A stretch of DNA of 64,000 bases from Cyclobacteriaceae bacterium (lineage in GTDB: Bacteria > Bacteroidota > Bacteroidia > Cytophagales > Cyclobacteriaceae): NCBI GenBank assembly GCA_019638285.1, contig JAHBUB010000002.1, positions 62,001-126,000 of the forward strand, given 5' to 3'. Positions within the stretch are counted from its first letter, which is position 1. The number at the start of each line of letters is the position of its first letter. A program made the translations under genes and the position numbers. The notes beneath the pieces were generated by a model that ran no database searches, had not been told where the DNA came from, and was given only the letters and a program-made list of their open reading frames with translations. Below, piece after piece: positions 51,754 to 61,344 of the stretch.

Positions 51754-54210
51754 CTAGATACTCTCTGCAAAAAACACACGCTTCACCCTCTCACTGGTGT
51801 TGGTTAGAATTTCGTAAGGGATCGTGTTTGCTTGTGCGGCTACTTCATAAATAGAATTGTCCTTTCCAAAAATAATAACCTCATCCCCCTCAACTACTTC
51901 AGCAATGTGGGTTACATCCACCATGGTCATATCCATGCATACATTGCCCACGACAGATGCTTTTTTGCCCCTTATACTTACTCGACCTGCCCCATTTCCA
52001 AAACTTCTGGAGTAGCCATCTGCATATCCTATGGCGATAGTGGCAATGATTATGTCATTCTGTGCCACTCCCAATCGGCCATAGCCAATAGAATCGCCCG
52101 CGGCTACTTTTTTTATCTGTGAAACAACAGTTTTAAGAGTGGCCACCGGCAGAACTTTGTCTCTAAACTCACCTGTTGGATCAATACCATAGAGGCCAAT
52201 GCCGAGCCTGACCATATCAAGTTGGTACTCCGTAAGGCGTAAAATCCCACTGGAGTTAAGAAGATGTCTAATAGGGGTAATTTTCAGACCATTTTTTATT
52301 AAATCCAGCCCTTTATTATATCGGTTGGCCTGCAGTGTCGAGAAATCATCATGTGCTGAATTATCAGCTCCAACCAGATGGGAGAAAACGGAGGCGACTG
52401 TCACATTACTATTCTTAGAAAGAATTTTTATCACTTCTCCCAGTTCATTGATTTCAAAACCCAACCGATGCATTCCTGTATCAATTTTTAAATGAATGGT
52501 ACAGGGTCGCCCATTTAAATTTTCTACCAGCGCGTTGAGGAGGGGCAAACTGTGAATTTCCGGCTCCAGATGCCGGTCGAGCATTATATCCCAGCTGTCT
52601 TTGCCCGGGTTCATCACCATGATGGGCAAATGGATATTGTGGTTTCTTAACTCAACTCCCTCGTCTACATAGGCCACTCCCAAATAATCCACTTGGTGAT
52701 ATTGTAAGAGGCTTGCGATTTCGTTACTTCCACTTCCGTAAGCAAGCGCCTTTACCATCACCATTAATTTTACTTTAGGCTGAAGCAAAGACCGAAAGAA
52801 GTTGAGATTATGTACCATAGCACCCAGGTCCATTTCCATGGTGGTACCATGAATTTTTTTCTGAAGGAGTCTTGTAATTCTTTCAAATTGAAATACTCTC
52901 GCACCCTTTACAAGAATGGCTTCTTGCGAGAAAGAATTCCAATTCACGTCTTTTAGAAAATCTTCTGTAGTTATATAAAACTGAGAATCAAGAGACGAAT
53001 CGTTAAATAGGTTTTGATGTGAATAAAAACCAAATCCTATTCCAATAAATTTTTGAATATGTTTTTCCTTAAGAACATGAGAGACTTGTTGCGATAATTC
53101 ATCAAGGGTTAATCCGGATTGTAGTATGTCTGAGAGTATCAGTGTTTTCTTTGGCATATTAATGCCTTCCAAAAAATCTAAACTGATGCGCAAACCACCC
53201 AGATCGTTATTGTAAGTGTCGTCTATTATCTGGCAATGATTAATTCCCTGTTTCAACTCTAGTCGCATGGGAATAGCGCGTAATTGATCTATTTTTTCCT
53301 GGATTTCAGATGCCGAGTAATCCAAGTGCAAAAGCACCATTATGCAGTGCATCACGTTTTCACGGGAGGCCGCATTAACAAATGGGAGTGTAAGATGGAG
53401 GTTTCCAAATTTGCCTGATAATGAGACTGAATCAACATTACTGAACTCAAGTAAAACATTGGCGCCTTGATTTTCTCCCCAACTGATCAATTCCTGAAAT
53501 GATTTTTTTTGTCTGGTGATTTCATCATTTATTGTGGCATAGTCGTGACAATAAATGATGGTTTTGCACGATTGGAATAATTTAAGCTTTTCAAGTAGTT
53601 TTTCGTGAGAGGAGGAGAAACCCTCATCATGTGCAGTGCCCAACATAGTAAAAACGCCAATAGAAGGCTGAATTATTTTTTGTAGTGCTTCCATTTCGCC
53701 AGGTAGGGAAATGCCAGCCTCAAATATTCCCAACTCATGCATTGAATTCATTTGCCAAACAGAAAGGGGTACGCCTACTTGCGAGTTATAACTCCCAGGA
53801 TTTTTAACGCATTTGAACTTTGGTGAAAGCAATTGATACAGCCATTCTTTCACGGTTGTTTTCCCATTACTTCCTGTGATACCCACTACCGGATAATTGA
53901 ACTGGTTGCGATGGGTGGTTGCTAAGGTTTGAAGAGCGACTGTACTTGATGCTACTTTTATAAAACTTGCTAATGGATATTTTTCAATCGCGATATCCTG
54001 TTCTACTATGAATAACCTTATTCCCTGCTCATAAGCGGTTGCGATATGTGTATGGCCATCATTCCGCACTCCCTTTATTGCAAAAAACAAACTTCGCGGA
54101 GAAGCAAATAATTTACGGCTGTCGATGAGAAGATATTCAACGATTTCATCTTTGGCCAGTTGTAGCATCTGGCCTTTTAATACACTTGGGAGTTGCGAAA
54201 AGGATAACAT
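51754..54210 (-). CDS. murF-alr: MurF-alanine racemase bifunctional enzyme
   Basis: An 818-residue fusion. The N-terminal half (about 1-450) is UDP-MurNAc-tripeptide:D-Ala-D-Ala ligase, with the ATP loop GITGSNGKTTVKEWL and IIDDTYNNDLGGLRISLDFL. The C-terminal half (about 455-818) is a fold-type III alanine racemase: the PLP Lys is in MVMVKALAYGSG, IDTGMHRLGF follows, and the catalytic Tyr region is DSIGYGRLG. Coupling D-Ala supply to its ligation is a known arrangement in Bacteroidota. The tRNA-binding-domain gene lies 2 bp upstream. Confidence 0.95.
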   Translation of the reverse strand: MLSFSQLPSVLKGQMLQLAKDEIVEYLLIDSRKLFASPRSLFFAIKGVRNDGHTHIATAYEQGIRLFIVEQDIAIEKYPLASFIKVASSTVALQTLATTHRNQFNYPVVGITGSNGKTTVKEWLYQLLSPKFKCVKNPGSYNSQVGVPLSVWQMNSMHELGIFEAGISLPGEMEALQKIIQPSIGVFTMLGTAHDEGFSSSHEKLLEKLKLFQSCKTIIYCHDYATINDEITRQKKSFQELISWGENQGANVLLEFSNVDSVSLSGKFGNLHLTLPFVNAASRENVMHCIMVLLHLDYSASEIQEKIDQLRAIPMRLELKQGINHCQIIDDTYNNDLGGLRISLDFLEGINMPKKTLILSDILQSGLTLDELSQQVSHVLKEKHIQKFIGIGFGFYSHQNLFNDSSLDSQFYITTEDFLKDVNWNSFSQEAILVKGARVFQFERITRLLQKKIHGTTMEMDLGAMVHNLNFFRSLLQPKVKLMVMVKALAYGSGSNEIASLLQYHQVDYLGVAYVDEGVELRNHNIHLPIMVMNPGKDSWDIMLDRHLEPEIHSLPLLNALVENLNGRPCTIHLKIDTGMHRLGFEINELGEVIKILSKNSNVTVASVFSHLVGADNSAHDDFSTLQANRYNKGLDLIKNGLKITPIRHLLNSSGILRLTEYQLDMVRLGIGLYGIDPTGEFRDKVLPVATLKTVVSQIKKVAAGDSIGYGRLGVAQNDIIIATIAIGYADGYSRSFGNGAGRVSIRGKKASVVGNVCMDMTMVDVTHIAEVVEGDEVIIFGKDNSIYEVAAQANTIPYEILTNTSERVKRVFFAESI

Positions 54211-54212
54211 TT

Positions 54213-54545
54213 TTAGAACAATCGGGCTCCGTTTGGGACAGGTTTATCAACGGTGGTAAGAACTACATTTCCGTCATTGTCAGGAAAGCCCGTCACCAGT
54301 ACTTCGGACATAAATGAAGCAATTTGCTTGGGGGGGAAATTGACCACGCAAGCCACCTGTTTGCCCTTAAGCTCCTCCAGACGGTAAACTTTCGTTATTT
54401 GGGCGCTTGACTTCTTAATACCCAATTCAGGCCCCAAATCGACCCAAATCTTAAAAGCAGGCCTTTTGGCCTCTAAAAAAGGCTCGACCCGGACAATTGT
54501 GCCTAATCTTATATCAATTTTATTGAATTCATCCCATGTAATCAT
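54213..54545 (-). CDS. csaA: tRNA-binding (CsaA-like) protein
   Basis: A 110-residue OB-fold protein of the CsaA/EMAP-II type. [20 protein letters not shown] is the family start, [20 protein letters not shown] the core, and [20 protein letters not shown] with VPNGARLF the end. CsaA has chaperone and export-related activity in Bacillus; a tRNA-binding role is also possible. The ATG at 54545 gives the usual length of about 110; an upstream in-frame ATG would add 15 residues. Upstream of and same strand as murF-alr. Confidence 0.88.
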   Translation of the reverse strand: MITWDEFNKIDIRLGTIVRVEPFLEAKRPAFKIWVDLGPELGIKKSSAQITKVYRLEELKGKQVACVVNFPPKQIASFMSEVLVTGFPDNDGNVVLTTVDKPVPNGARLF

Positions 54546-54635
54546 CATCAAAATTTCATAATTTAGAGGCCCTAACCTTAATTTGCTCAAGTTACAAATG
54601 AAGGTCGAGAGGGTACAAAAGAAGGTAGAGAGAAT

Positions 54636-54989
54636 ATGAATAGCAAATTACCATATATCCTTGCAGTCTGTACAGTTGGTTGTGTTGCTTTGTTTTCGCA
54701 AGAAGCAGTGGCCCAGGATGGCGCTTATCCTCCTCGTAATTTTCAGGAGCCAAGCTATCAGGAACTGAACCTTAACGAGGATAAGTCATTGATATATGAT
54801 GTCAGTGAAAGTAGGCCTTCAAGGTCAACTCCAAAAAGCATCCAACGGGATTCTACTTCACTCAATTCTATGAAGCCAAAGGCAAATAGAAAATCCAGTG
54901 TTGAGAAGAAGGAAGAAGATCCATTGTCTTTTAATTTTCTCTACTACATCATTCAGAAGTATAAAATTTCTGACATCGTAGATCAATAG
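54636..54989 (+). CDS. Exported protein of unknown function
   Basis: A 117-residue protein with signal peptide ending AVAQ (about residue 27). The mature part is polar and probably disordered ([35 protein letters not shown]), ending in an aromatic, more ordered tail [20 protein letters not shown]. No family recognised. The next gene on the same strand is also a small exported protein; the two could be functionally linked. Confidence 0.6.
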   Translation: MNSKLPYILAVCTVGCVALFSQEAVAQDGAYPPRNFQEPSYQELNLNEDKSLIYDVSESRPSRSTPKSIQRDSTSLNSMKPKANRKSSVEKKEEDPLSFNFLYYIIQKYKISDIVDQ

Positions 54990-55071
54990 CAATACGAAGC
55001 CACATTTTCCTTTTATTAAGTTAATTATTTTTTTCTGGAGTTTTTCTCCCGGGATAAGCTGTGCTCAGAAT

Positions 55072-55560
55072 ATGGATAACTTAAGGGTTGAATTAGAAGA
55101 TATTAATGAGTCATCTCTGCGTCTTCGGCAAAATGTAATGCCTACGATTAATCGTTTTGGTTACGAATCCCCACAAATGGATTCATTGAATTCATTAATT
55201 CAGAATTATGATTCATTGGCGCTGATCAAAGTAGAAAATATTATTTCAACATATGGTTGGCTTGGAAAATCTAAAATAGGTGATTGGGCTAACTCAACTT
55301 TGTTCATAGTTATTCAGCATGCACAGGATAATAGTATTCGCGAAAAGTTTTATCCTTTATTGGAAGAATCAGTAAAAGAGGGAGAATCCAGGAAATCAGA
55401 TTTGGCCACCATGAAAGACAGGATTTTAATTGAAAATGGCCAACCACAGATCTATGGAACTCAAACCAACAACCTGGGGCAGCTGTTTCCTGTTGAAAAT
55501 AAAAATAAGCTTAATAAAAGACGAAGACAAGTGGGATTAAAAAAGATTAAGAGCAATTAA
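55072..55560 (+). CDS. Exported protein of unknown function, start uncertain
   Basis: A 162-residue helical protein counted from the ATG at 55072 (MDNLRVELEDINESSLRL). The frame stays open upstream and encodes a convincing signal peptide, IKLIIFFWSFSPGISCAQN, directly before that Met, beginning with ATT AAG at 55015-55020. No ATG, GTG or TTG is available there. So either the protein starts at a rare ATT, or an ATG was mutated or misread. The mature part has GWLGKSKIGDWANSTLFIVI and a basic C-terminus (KRRRQVGLKKIKSN). Confidence 0.6.
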   Translation: MDNLRVELEDINESSLRLRQNVMPTINRFGYESPQMDSLNSLIQNYDSLALIKVENIISTYGWLGKSKIGDWANSTLFIVIQHAQDNSIREKFYPLLEESVKEGESRKSDLATMKDRILIENGQPQIYGTQTNNLGQLFPVENKNKLNKRRRQVGLKKIKSN

Positions 55561-55577
55561 CGGATTGATTCGTTAAT
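55556..55577. repeat. Inverted repeat over convergent stop codons
   Basis: ATTAACG (55556-55562), an 8 nt loop GATTGATT, and CGTTAAT (55571-55577). It includes the TAA of the exported protein gene and the complement of the stop of the RluA-family gene. No T-run follows on either side. Confidence 0.6.
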
Positions 55578-56604
55578 GATACTTCACGTAGTGCTCCCAC
55601 TTTTCTATCACATCCTTAAAATCTTGAGGTAGTTCAGAGTCGAACTCCATTCTTTCTTTTGTAATGGGATGTTCAAAACCAAGGGTCTTAGCATGAAGCG
55701 CCTGGCGGGGCATGATTTTAAAACAATTGTCAACGAATTGTTTGTACTTTGAAAAGATTGTTCCTTTTACAATTTCACTACCGCCATAGGTGGCATCATT
55801 AAAAAGCGGGTGACCCAAGTATTTGAGATGGGCACGGATTTGATGCGTACGACCAGTTTCGAGTTTGCATTCGACTAGGCTTACGTATCTCAATGTTTCC
55901 AATGTTTTGTAGTGGGTGATGGCTGTACGACCATTGTCACCTTTAGGAAAGGCTGAGGTAATTCTCCTATCCTTCAGGCTTCGTCCCACATTTACATTTA
56001 TAGTACCCTGCTCTGGATCAGGTTCACCCCATACCAATGCCCAGTAAGTTCTGTCAATACTATGATCGAAAAACTGTCGGGCTAAACCAGTTATGGCTTT
56101 TTCTGATTTGGCAATTACCAAAAGGCCTGATGTGTCTTTATCAATACGGTGTACCAGCCCAGGTCGCCCTTCGTTGCCTGGCATCACCGGTAGGTTTTGA
56201 AAATGGTAAGTGAGGGCGTTTACCAACGTACCACTCCAGTTTTGGAATGCAGGATGCACCACCATGCCGGCTGCCTTATTTACTATCAACAAGTGATCAT
56301 CTTCAAAAATAATATTGAGCGGAATGTTCTCTGGCTTTACTTCGGTGTCTCTGGGCGGTTCAGGAAGGGAAACGGTAATAATGTCGTGAGGACGAACTTT
56401 GTAGTTGGGCTTTGTGGTCTTCTCATTCACCTTCACAAAGCCACCTTGGATGCCGTCCTGCAGCTTGTTTCGGGTAACATTAGGAAGCCGTGCATTCAAA
56501 AATTTATCAAGGCGAATCGGTCCTTGTTTGGGATCAGCCACAATCCGATAATGCTCAAACAATTCGTCATCTTCATTATCGTCATATTGCTCCACTTGTT
56601 CCAT
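55573..56604 (-). CDS. RluA family pseudouridine synthase
   Basis: A 343-residue rRNA/tRNA modification enzyme. An S4-like RNA-binding domain (about 28-95: IRLDKFLNARLPNVTRNKLQ) precedes the catalytic domain, with the Asp in GLVHRIDKDTSGLLVIAKSE. KLETGRTHQIRAHLKYLGHP and GDxxYGG-like DATYGG follow. The N-terminus is acidic (EQYDDNEDDELFEHY). The ATG at 56604 is preferred over an in-frame TTG two codons upstream. RluD is the nearest functional guess. Confidence 0.9.
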   Translation of the reverse strand: MEQVEQYDDNEDDELFEHYRIVADPKQGPIRLDKFLNARLPNVTRNKLQDGIQGGFVKVNEKTTKPNYKVRPHDIITVSLPEPPRDTEVKPENIPLNIIFEDDHLLIVNKAAGMVVHPAFQNWSGTLVNALTYHFQNLPVMPGNEGRPGLVHRIDKDTSGLLVIAKSEKAITGLARQFFDHSIDRTYWALVWGEPDPEQGTINVNVGRSLKDRRITSAFPKGDNGRTAITHYKTLETLRYVSLVECKLETGRTHQIRAHLKYLGHPLFNDATYGGSEIVKGTIFSKYKQFVDNCFKIMPRQALHAKTLGFEHPITKERMEFDSELPQDFKDVIEKWEHYVKYH

Positions 56605-56771
56605 GCCCAAAATTACACAATAGCGATGTCTGGACTGCTATTCTCTGGTAGTGAAATAAGAAGTGGTAGTGAGAATTGATTGAGAATGAGAATTCAAATC
56701 TTTCATTGTTCTGGTTCTCACTGGGATAGTTATATAAATCGTTAGTATTTTCGCTATAGATAATAACTACT

Positions 56772-57653
56772 ATGACTTCGGGGTTTTTAAGATCTTTGAT
56801 AGGACTTCTTTTTTTACTTCTCACATTTTGTACAAGCAGAGAGCGCAATGACTTGTTTGAAAAGGCTGAAGGCAGAGGTGAGGTATCAGCTGTTTTGGAG
56901 GAGGCATCAACCTTAGTAGCCAGTTTTGGTAATCCAGGTAAGCTTTGGACACTCAATGACAGTGGAAATCCCGCAGAGATCTTTCTGATAAATGATAAAG
57001 GAGCGATTGAAATGACCTGTAAACTAAATAAAGTTAATAATCGTGATTGGGAAGACATTGCCATCGGCCCCGGTCCCAATGACAGCACAAAATACCTTTA
57101 CATAGGTGAAATAGGAGACAACAATGCGAAATATGATTTCAAGTATTTGTACCGGGTAGTAGAGCCCATCTTTCGGGGTGATAAGAAAATATTTCTTGAA
57201 AAAATTGACACGCTCGTAGTGAGTCTTCCTGATGGTAAAAGGGACATGGAGTCTATTACTATTGACCAAAATACGGGTAATCTATATTTGATCTCAAAGA
57301 GAGAGGAACATGTAAATCTTTACAGGGCGCCTGCCGGTTCCCTTGTTGCCAGGGATACTATTGTGCCTGAGAAAATAGGGACATTACCTTTATATCAAGT
57401 GGTGGCAGTAGATTTTACATCGGATGCGAAAGAACTCTTGGTTAAAACGTATGATGGAATTTACTACTGGGAAAGACCAGACAGCCTTTCGATCCAACAA
57501 GCCTTACTAACGGATCCAATTAAGCTTGACTATAGCCGAGAGCCACAGGGGGAGTCTATTGCTTGGGCTTTGGATGACAGTGGGTTTTACACCTTGAGTG
57601 AAAGTATTGATAATAAAAGAGCTACTCTGTATTTCTACAAAAGGGCTAAATAA
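56772..57653 (+). CDS. Beta-propeller-like lipoprotein
   Basis: A 293-residue protein with a lipoprotein signal (LIGLLFLLLTFC, Cys about residue 20). The mature sequence has blade-like repeats: LWTLNDSGNPAEIFLINDKG, NNRDWEDIAIGPGP, YLYIGEIGDNNAKY, DMESITIDQNTGNLYLISKR and ESIAWALDDSGFYTLSE. The WEDIA and GDN motifs recur in exported Bacteroidota proteins of unknown role that look like six-bladed propellers. It may bind ligands or act as a phytase-like/esterase-like enzyme, but no catalytic residues are assignable. Its 3' end overlaps the next gene by 8 bp. Confidence 0.6.
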   Translation: MTSGFLRSLIGLLFLLLTFCTSRERNDLFEKAEGRGEVSAVLEEASTLVASFGNPGKLWTLNDSGNPAEIFLINDKGAIEMTCKLNKVNNRDWEDIAIGPGPNDSTKYLYIGEIGDNNAKYDFKYLYRVVEPIFRGDKKIFLEKIDTLVVSLPDGKRDMESITIDQNTGNLYLISKREEHVNLYRAPAGSLVARDTIVPEKIGTLPLYQVVAVDFTSDAKELLVKTYDGIYYWERPDSLSIQQALLTDPIKLDYSREPQGESIAWALDDSGFYTLSESIDNKRATLYFYKRAK

Positions 57654-58212
57654 AAACCGGACGTCTTTTCAGAATTTCCCTGATCTCCGGAGGGCCTGTA
57701 AAATGATTGCCAATAAAGTCATCCAAGATACCAAGGCTTTTTGCGGATAACAGCTGCATGATTTCATCCTGAACTTCGCCACTAAGCGCGTAGGGAAATT
57801 GATTAATTGTCATGTTTGCGCCATTGCACATGGCGTAAATAGAATACTCAGCAGATTGATTTACATCACTTTCGTTAACGACACAATGATTAAGGAGCTT
57901 GTTAATATCTGGTAGGCCATCAAGTCTGGGATGCGTCTTATTTTTAAGGTGCTCCCTCATGTAGTTTTCAATACGATGGCGTGATTCTTCAGAAAGTTCC
58001 ATGTGCATTTTGCCAGCACATTCAAGGCACATGGCATATTCAAAAATGATTTCTTTGGTGCCCAGTGATGGATAGTTCTTAATTGCCTTCTCTACTACAT
58101 ATTGTTTATCAGCGAGCAGCTGATTACACATCATACAGGCTTGAAAAGGCTGATGGGTTTCTGAATTATAAAATTCTTCAGGTATGGGCAAGTCTGATTC
58201 AGTCCGGTTCAT
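57646..58212 (-). CDS. Cys-rich protein of unknown function
   Basis: A 188-residue cytoplasmic protein with two Cys pairs, ACMMCNQLL and AMCLECAGKM, about 37 residues apart, suggesting a zinc knuckle or ribbon. The rest is helical and acidic (MELSEESRHRIENYMREHL). A third Cys-containing region is NKLLNHCVVNES and IYAMCNGANM. No family recognised. Its start overlaps the stop of the prenyl diphosphate synthase gene by 1 bp, so they are co-expressed. Confidence 0.55.
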   Translation of the reverse strand: MNRTESDLPIPEEFYNSETHQPFQACMMCNQLLADKQYVVEKAIKNYPSLGTKEIIFEYAMCLECAGKMHMELSEESRHRIENYMREHLKNKTHPRLDGLPDINKLLNHCVVNESDVNQSAEYSIYAMCNGANMTINQFPYALSGEVQDEIMQLLSAKSLGILDDFIGNHFTGPPEIREILKRRPVFI

Positions 58213-59180
58213 TAAGAGATGCGATCGATCAAATTCAATGTATATTTTTTTAGTTCCTCCTTCTTTCTTTCGCTTACATTCAATTTATTGAGGCGTGATA
58301 GTCCGCGGTTAAAATAGAAATTTATCTTTTGTTCGGTGTGATCACTCACCCCTAAGTGATCATAAATTGCGGTGACAGCTTTTACTTTTTCTTCTTTATC
58401 AAATTGAGTGGAGGTAATTAATTTGTTGAGTTCACTTTTATTTTTACCATGCGCCTTGTCCAATGCGGTGATTAATAAGAATGTTTTTTTATTGGCAATG
58501 ATGTCTCCACCCACTTGCTTTCCAAATTTCTTCCCATCACCGAATACATCTAACCAGTCATCTTTCAATTGAAATCCGATACCAATGTCAACACCAAAAT
58601 CGCGAAGGGCTTTTTGATCTTTAGAAGGGGCATGTGCAAGGATTGCACCAAACTCTAGACTAAAGCCGAGTAACACTGCGGTTTTTTGTCGAATCATTTG
58701 AATATATTGTTCTTCCGAAACAGACTTCATTTTTTCAAATTCCATGTCCCATTGCTGCCCTTCACACACTTCTGCAGCGCACGCATTGAATTTTGAAAGC
58801 ACTTCTTTAAGCAACCCGTTCTCCACTTTTAATAATTGGTCATACACTTTTACCAACATAACATCACCTGCAAGTATAGCGGTATTGACATTCCATTTTT
58901 CGTGTACAGTTTTACTTCCTCTCCGAATTGGGGCATTGTCCATGATGTCGTCATGAAGCAAAGTAAAATTGTGAAAGGCCTCAATTGCAGTAGCCAGTGG
59001 TACAATGCGGCTGGCGTTTATTTTATATAGCGAATACGCAAGTAATGTTAACAATGGGCGCAGTCGCTTGCCTCCCAAACTCATGATGTATCTGATAGGA
59101 TCGTATAGTGTTGACGGGGCTGATCCGAATTTTTGATTTTTGATTTCAGCCTCAATCCATTGCAAATAGGTCTTGCTCAT
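58212..59180 (-). CDS. Polyprenyl (trans-isoprenyl) diphosphate synthase
   Basis: A 322-residue all-helical synthase that elongates isoprenyl diphosphates. The first Asp-rich motif is LLHDDIMDNAPIRRG and the second is FQLKDDWLDVFGD, both complete. GGKRLRPLL binds the diphosphate and VCEGQQWDMEFE is a typical mid motif. Product length (C15-C40) cannot be read reliably. It may feed the quinone pool or the UbiA of the type III PKS cluster at 19.5 kb (inference). It lies 16 bp after rnr on the same strand. Confidence 0.92.
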   Translation of the reverse strand: MSKTYLQWIEAEIKNQKFGSAPSTLYDPIRYIMSLGGKRLRPLLTLLAYSLYKINASRIVPLATAIEAFHNFTLLHDDIMDNAPIRRGSKTVHEKWNVNTAILAGDVMLVKVYDQLLKVENGLLKEVLSKFNACAAEVCEGQQWDMEFEKMKSVSEEQYIQMIRQKTAVLLGFSLEFGAILAHAPSKDQKALRDFGVDIGIGFQLKDDWLDVFGDGKKFGKQVGGDIIANKKTFLLITALDKAHGKNKSELNKLITSTQFDKEEKVKAVTAIYDHLGVSDHTEQKINFYFNRGLSRLNKLNVSERKKEELKKYTLNLIDRIS

Positions 59181-59196
59181 TTAAAAATATCTAAAA

Positions 59197-61344
59197 TTAA
59201 ATTTCTATGGAGAGGTCAATTAATCTTCTGGCGATATCTGTTTTTTTAATCCTGACATTCACACTATCACCTAAGCGATATATTTTTTTTCTTCTTCTTC
59301 CAATGATTCTGAAGTTTCGCTCGTCAAATTCGTAAAAATCATCTGTCATATCAGAGAGGCGAACCATGCCCTCACACTTAGTTTCTATTATTTCAACGAA
59401 GACGCCAAAGTCAGTGACACCAGTAATAATGCCTTCATAAACCTTGTCGGTTGCCATGCTCATAAACTCCACCTGCTTGTATTTGATGGAAGCCCGCTCT
59501 GCATCAGCCGCTCTTTTCTCCCGCTCAGAAGAGTGTACACACTTTTCCTCGTAATCTTTTTTGTTCACCGATTTACCACCATCCAAATAATGTTGTAATA
59601 ATCGATGCACCATCATATCGGGGTACCTTCTGATGGGAGAAGTAAAGTGCGTGTAATGAGGGAAAGCCAGGCCGAAATGACCTTTGGCGTCTGTGGTATA
59701 TTTGGCTTTTGACATCGCCCTAACCGCAAGCTGCTGGAGTACGTTTTGTTCTGGTTTACCTTCTATGTCTGCCATTAATTTATTGAGCGACTGAGAGATG
59801 GCAGTATCTTCGATGTTTAATTTGTGACCAAATTGTTTTGCAAACTGAGCGAAGTCCAGCACTTTCTCCGGATTGGGATGATCGTGTGTACGGTAGACAA
59901 AGGTATTTTTATCTTCTCCTTTTTTCATTTTGAAAACATAGGTGGCCACGGCCTTGTTAGCCAACAACATAAACTCTTCAATTAGTTTGTGTGCATCTTT
60001 TCTTACTTTCGGAACAACTTCCAAAGGTTTGCCTTTTTCGTCAAGTCGAAATTTTACTTCTGTAGTTTCAAAATTCACAGCTCCTTTTGCAAACCGGTCC
60101 TTTCTTAATTTTAGGGCGATTTGATTTAGTAACTGAAGCTCCTTTGCCAAGCCTCCAGCAGCGCTTTCTATCTGCTCTTGTGCTTGTTCATAAGCCAATC
60201 GATAATCAGAATGAATTACAGTTCTACCAAACCACTCACTGTAGACTTTGGCTTTATCATCTATCTCAAACAAAGCACAAAAAGTGAGTTTATCTTCATT
60301 GGGCCGTAAAGAGCAAAGTTGATTTGACAATCTTTCGGGAAGCATGGGGACGGTTCTATCCACTAAATAAACTGATGTGGCCCTGTCAAAGGCATCCTTG
60401 TCCAGAATACTGCCGGGTTGTACATAGTGGCTTACATCAGCAATATGTACTCCCACCTCGTAATGGCCATTGTCAAGTGCACGAAAAGAAATAGCATCAT
60501 CAAAATCTTTCGCATCTTCTGGATCGATGGTAAAAGTGAGCACATCTCTGAAATCTCTTCTTTTTTTAAGTTCTGCCTCTGAAATTTCTTCCTTAATACT
60601 TTCTGATTCCTTTAGCACATTGGGATCAAAGCGAAAAGGCAAATCAAATTCAGCCATGATAGAATGTATCTCAGCTTCATTCTCCCCTGTTTTACCCAAG
60701 ATCTCAATTACTTTAGCCTCTGGATTTCGATCAGGCGTAGCCCATTTTGTTACTTCAAAGACAACTTTATCATTGGTCTTTGCATTGTTAATGTTTTCCT
60801 GATATATGAAAAAATCCTGATAAATCTTTTTGTAATCTGGAACAATAAAAGAGTAATTGGGGGATACCTCTATCCGGCCCACAAAACGTGTGCGAGCCCT
60901 CTCAATTACCTTAGTCACTTTTCCTTCAGGGCTTGCTCCCTTTCGTGAAGAAAAGATGCTTAGTTCTACAATATCTCCATGAACGGCAGACCCGAGATCG
61001 CGGGATTTTACATAAATATCTTTGTCCTGACCCTCTACGATTACATAAGCAAACCTTGGATTTACATGATCTACCCTGCCTGTCAATGCTATGGATTCCT
61101 TAATGCTGCGATAGGTCCCATTTCCCAGTTGTTGAATTTTTCCTTCCTCTTCAAGCTGATCGAGAATGCGATATAAATCGGTTAATAGTGTTTTCTTCTT
61201 TATCCCCAACTCTTTGGCAATTTGTTTGGTGCTGTATGCCTTGCCCACCGTATTCTCCAATAATGAAAGAATGGAAGCGTGTATACTGCTTCTTTCCTTT
61301 TTATTTTTTTTATCTTTTATCTTTTTAAATAGTTTTTTACTCAT
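59197..61344 (-). CDS. rnr: Ribonuclease R
   Basis: A 715-residue processive 3'-5' exoribonuclease. An N-terminal winged-helix segment (about 22-75: KAYSTKQIAKELGIKKKTLL) is followed by cold-shock domains, the RNB catalytic domain with TIDPEDAKDFDDAISFRALD (catalytic Asp cluster), and the C-terminal S1 domain (YEGIITGVTDFGVFVEIIE). RNB motif ASVYLVDRTVPMLP-like TSVYLVDRTVPMLPERLSNQ and YTHFTSPIRRYPDMMVHRLL are also present. It overlaps the upstream exonuclease gene by 8 bp. Confidence 0.95.
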   Translation of the reverse strand: MSKKLFKKIKDKKNKKERSSIHASILSLLENTVGKAYSTKQIAKELGIKKKTLLTDLYRILDQLEEEGKIQQLGNGTYRSIKESIALTGRVDHVNPRFAYVIVEGQDKDIYVKSRDLGSAVHGDIVELSIFSSRKGASPEGKVTKVIERARTRFVGRIEVSPNYSFIVPDYKKIYQDFFIYQENINNAKTNDKVVFEVTKWATPDRNPEAKVIEILGKTGENEAEIHSIMAEFDLPFRFDPNVLKESESIKEEISEAELKKRRDFRDVLTFTIDPEDAKDFDDAISFRALDNGHYEVGVHIADVSHYVQPGSILDKDAFDRATSVYLVDRTVPMLPERLSNQLCSLRPNEDKLTFCALFEIDDKAKVYSEWFGRTVIHSDYRLAYEQAQEQIESAAGGLAKELQLLNQIALKLRKDRFAKGAVNFETTEVKFRLDEKGKPLEVVPKVRKDAHKLIEEFMLLANKAVATYVFKMKKGEDKNTFVYRTHDHPNPEKVLDFAQFAKQFGHKLNIEDTAISQSLNKLMADIEGKPEQNVLQQLAVRAMSKAKYTTDAKGHFGLAFPHYTHFTSPIRRYPDMMVHRLLQHYLDGGKSVNKKDYEEKCVHSSEREKRAADAERASIKYKQVEFMSMATDKVYEGIITGVTDFGVFVEIIETKCEGMVRLSDMTDDFYEFDERNFRIIGRRRKKIYRLGDSVNVRIKKTDIARRLIDLSIEI

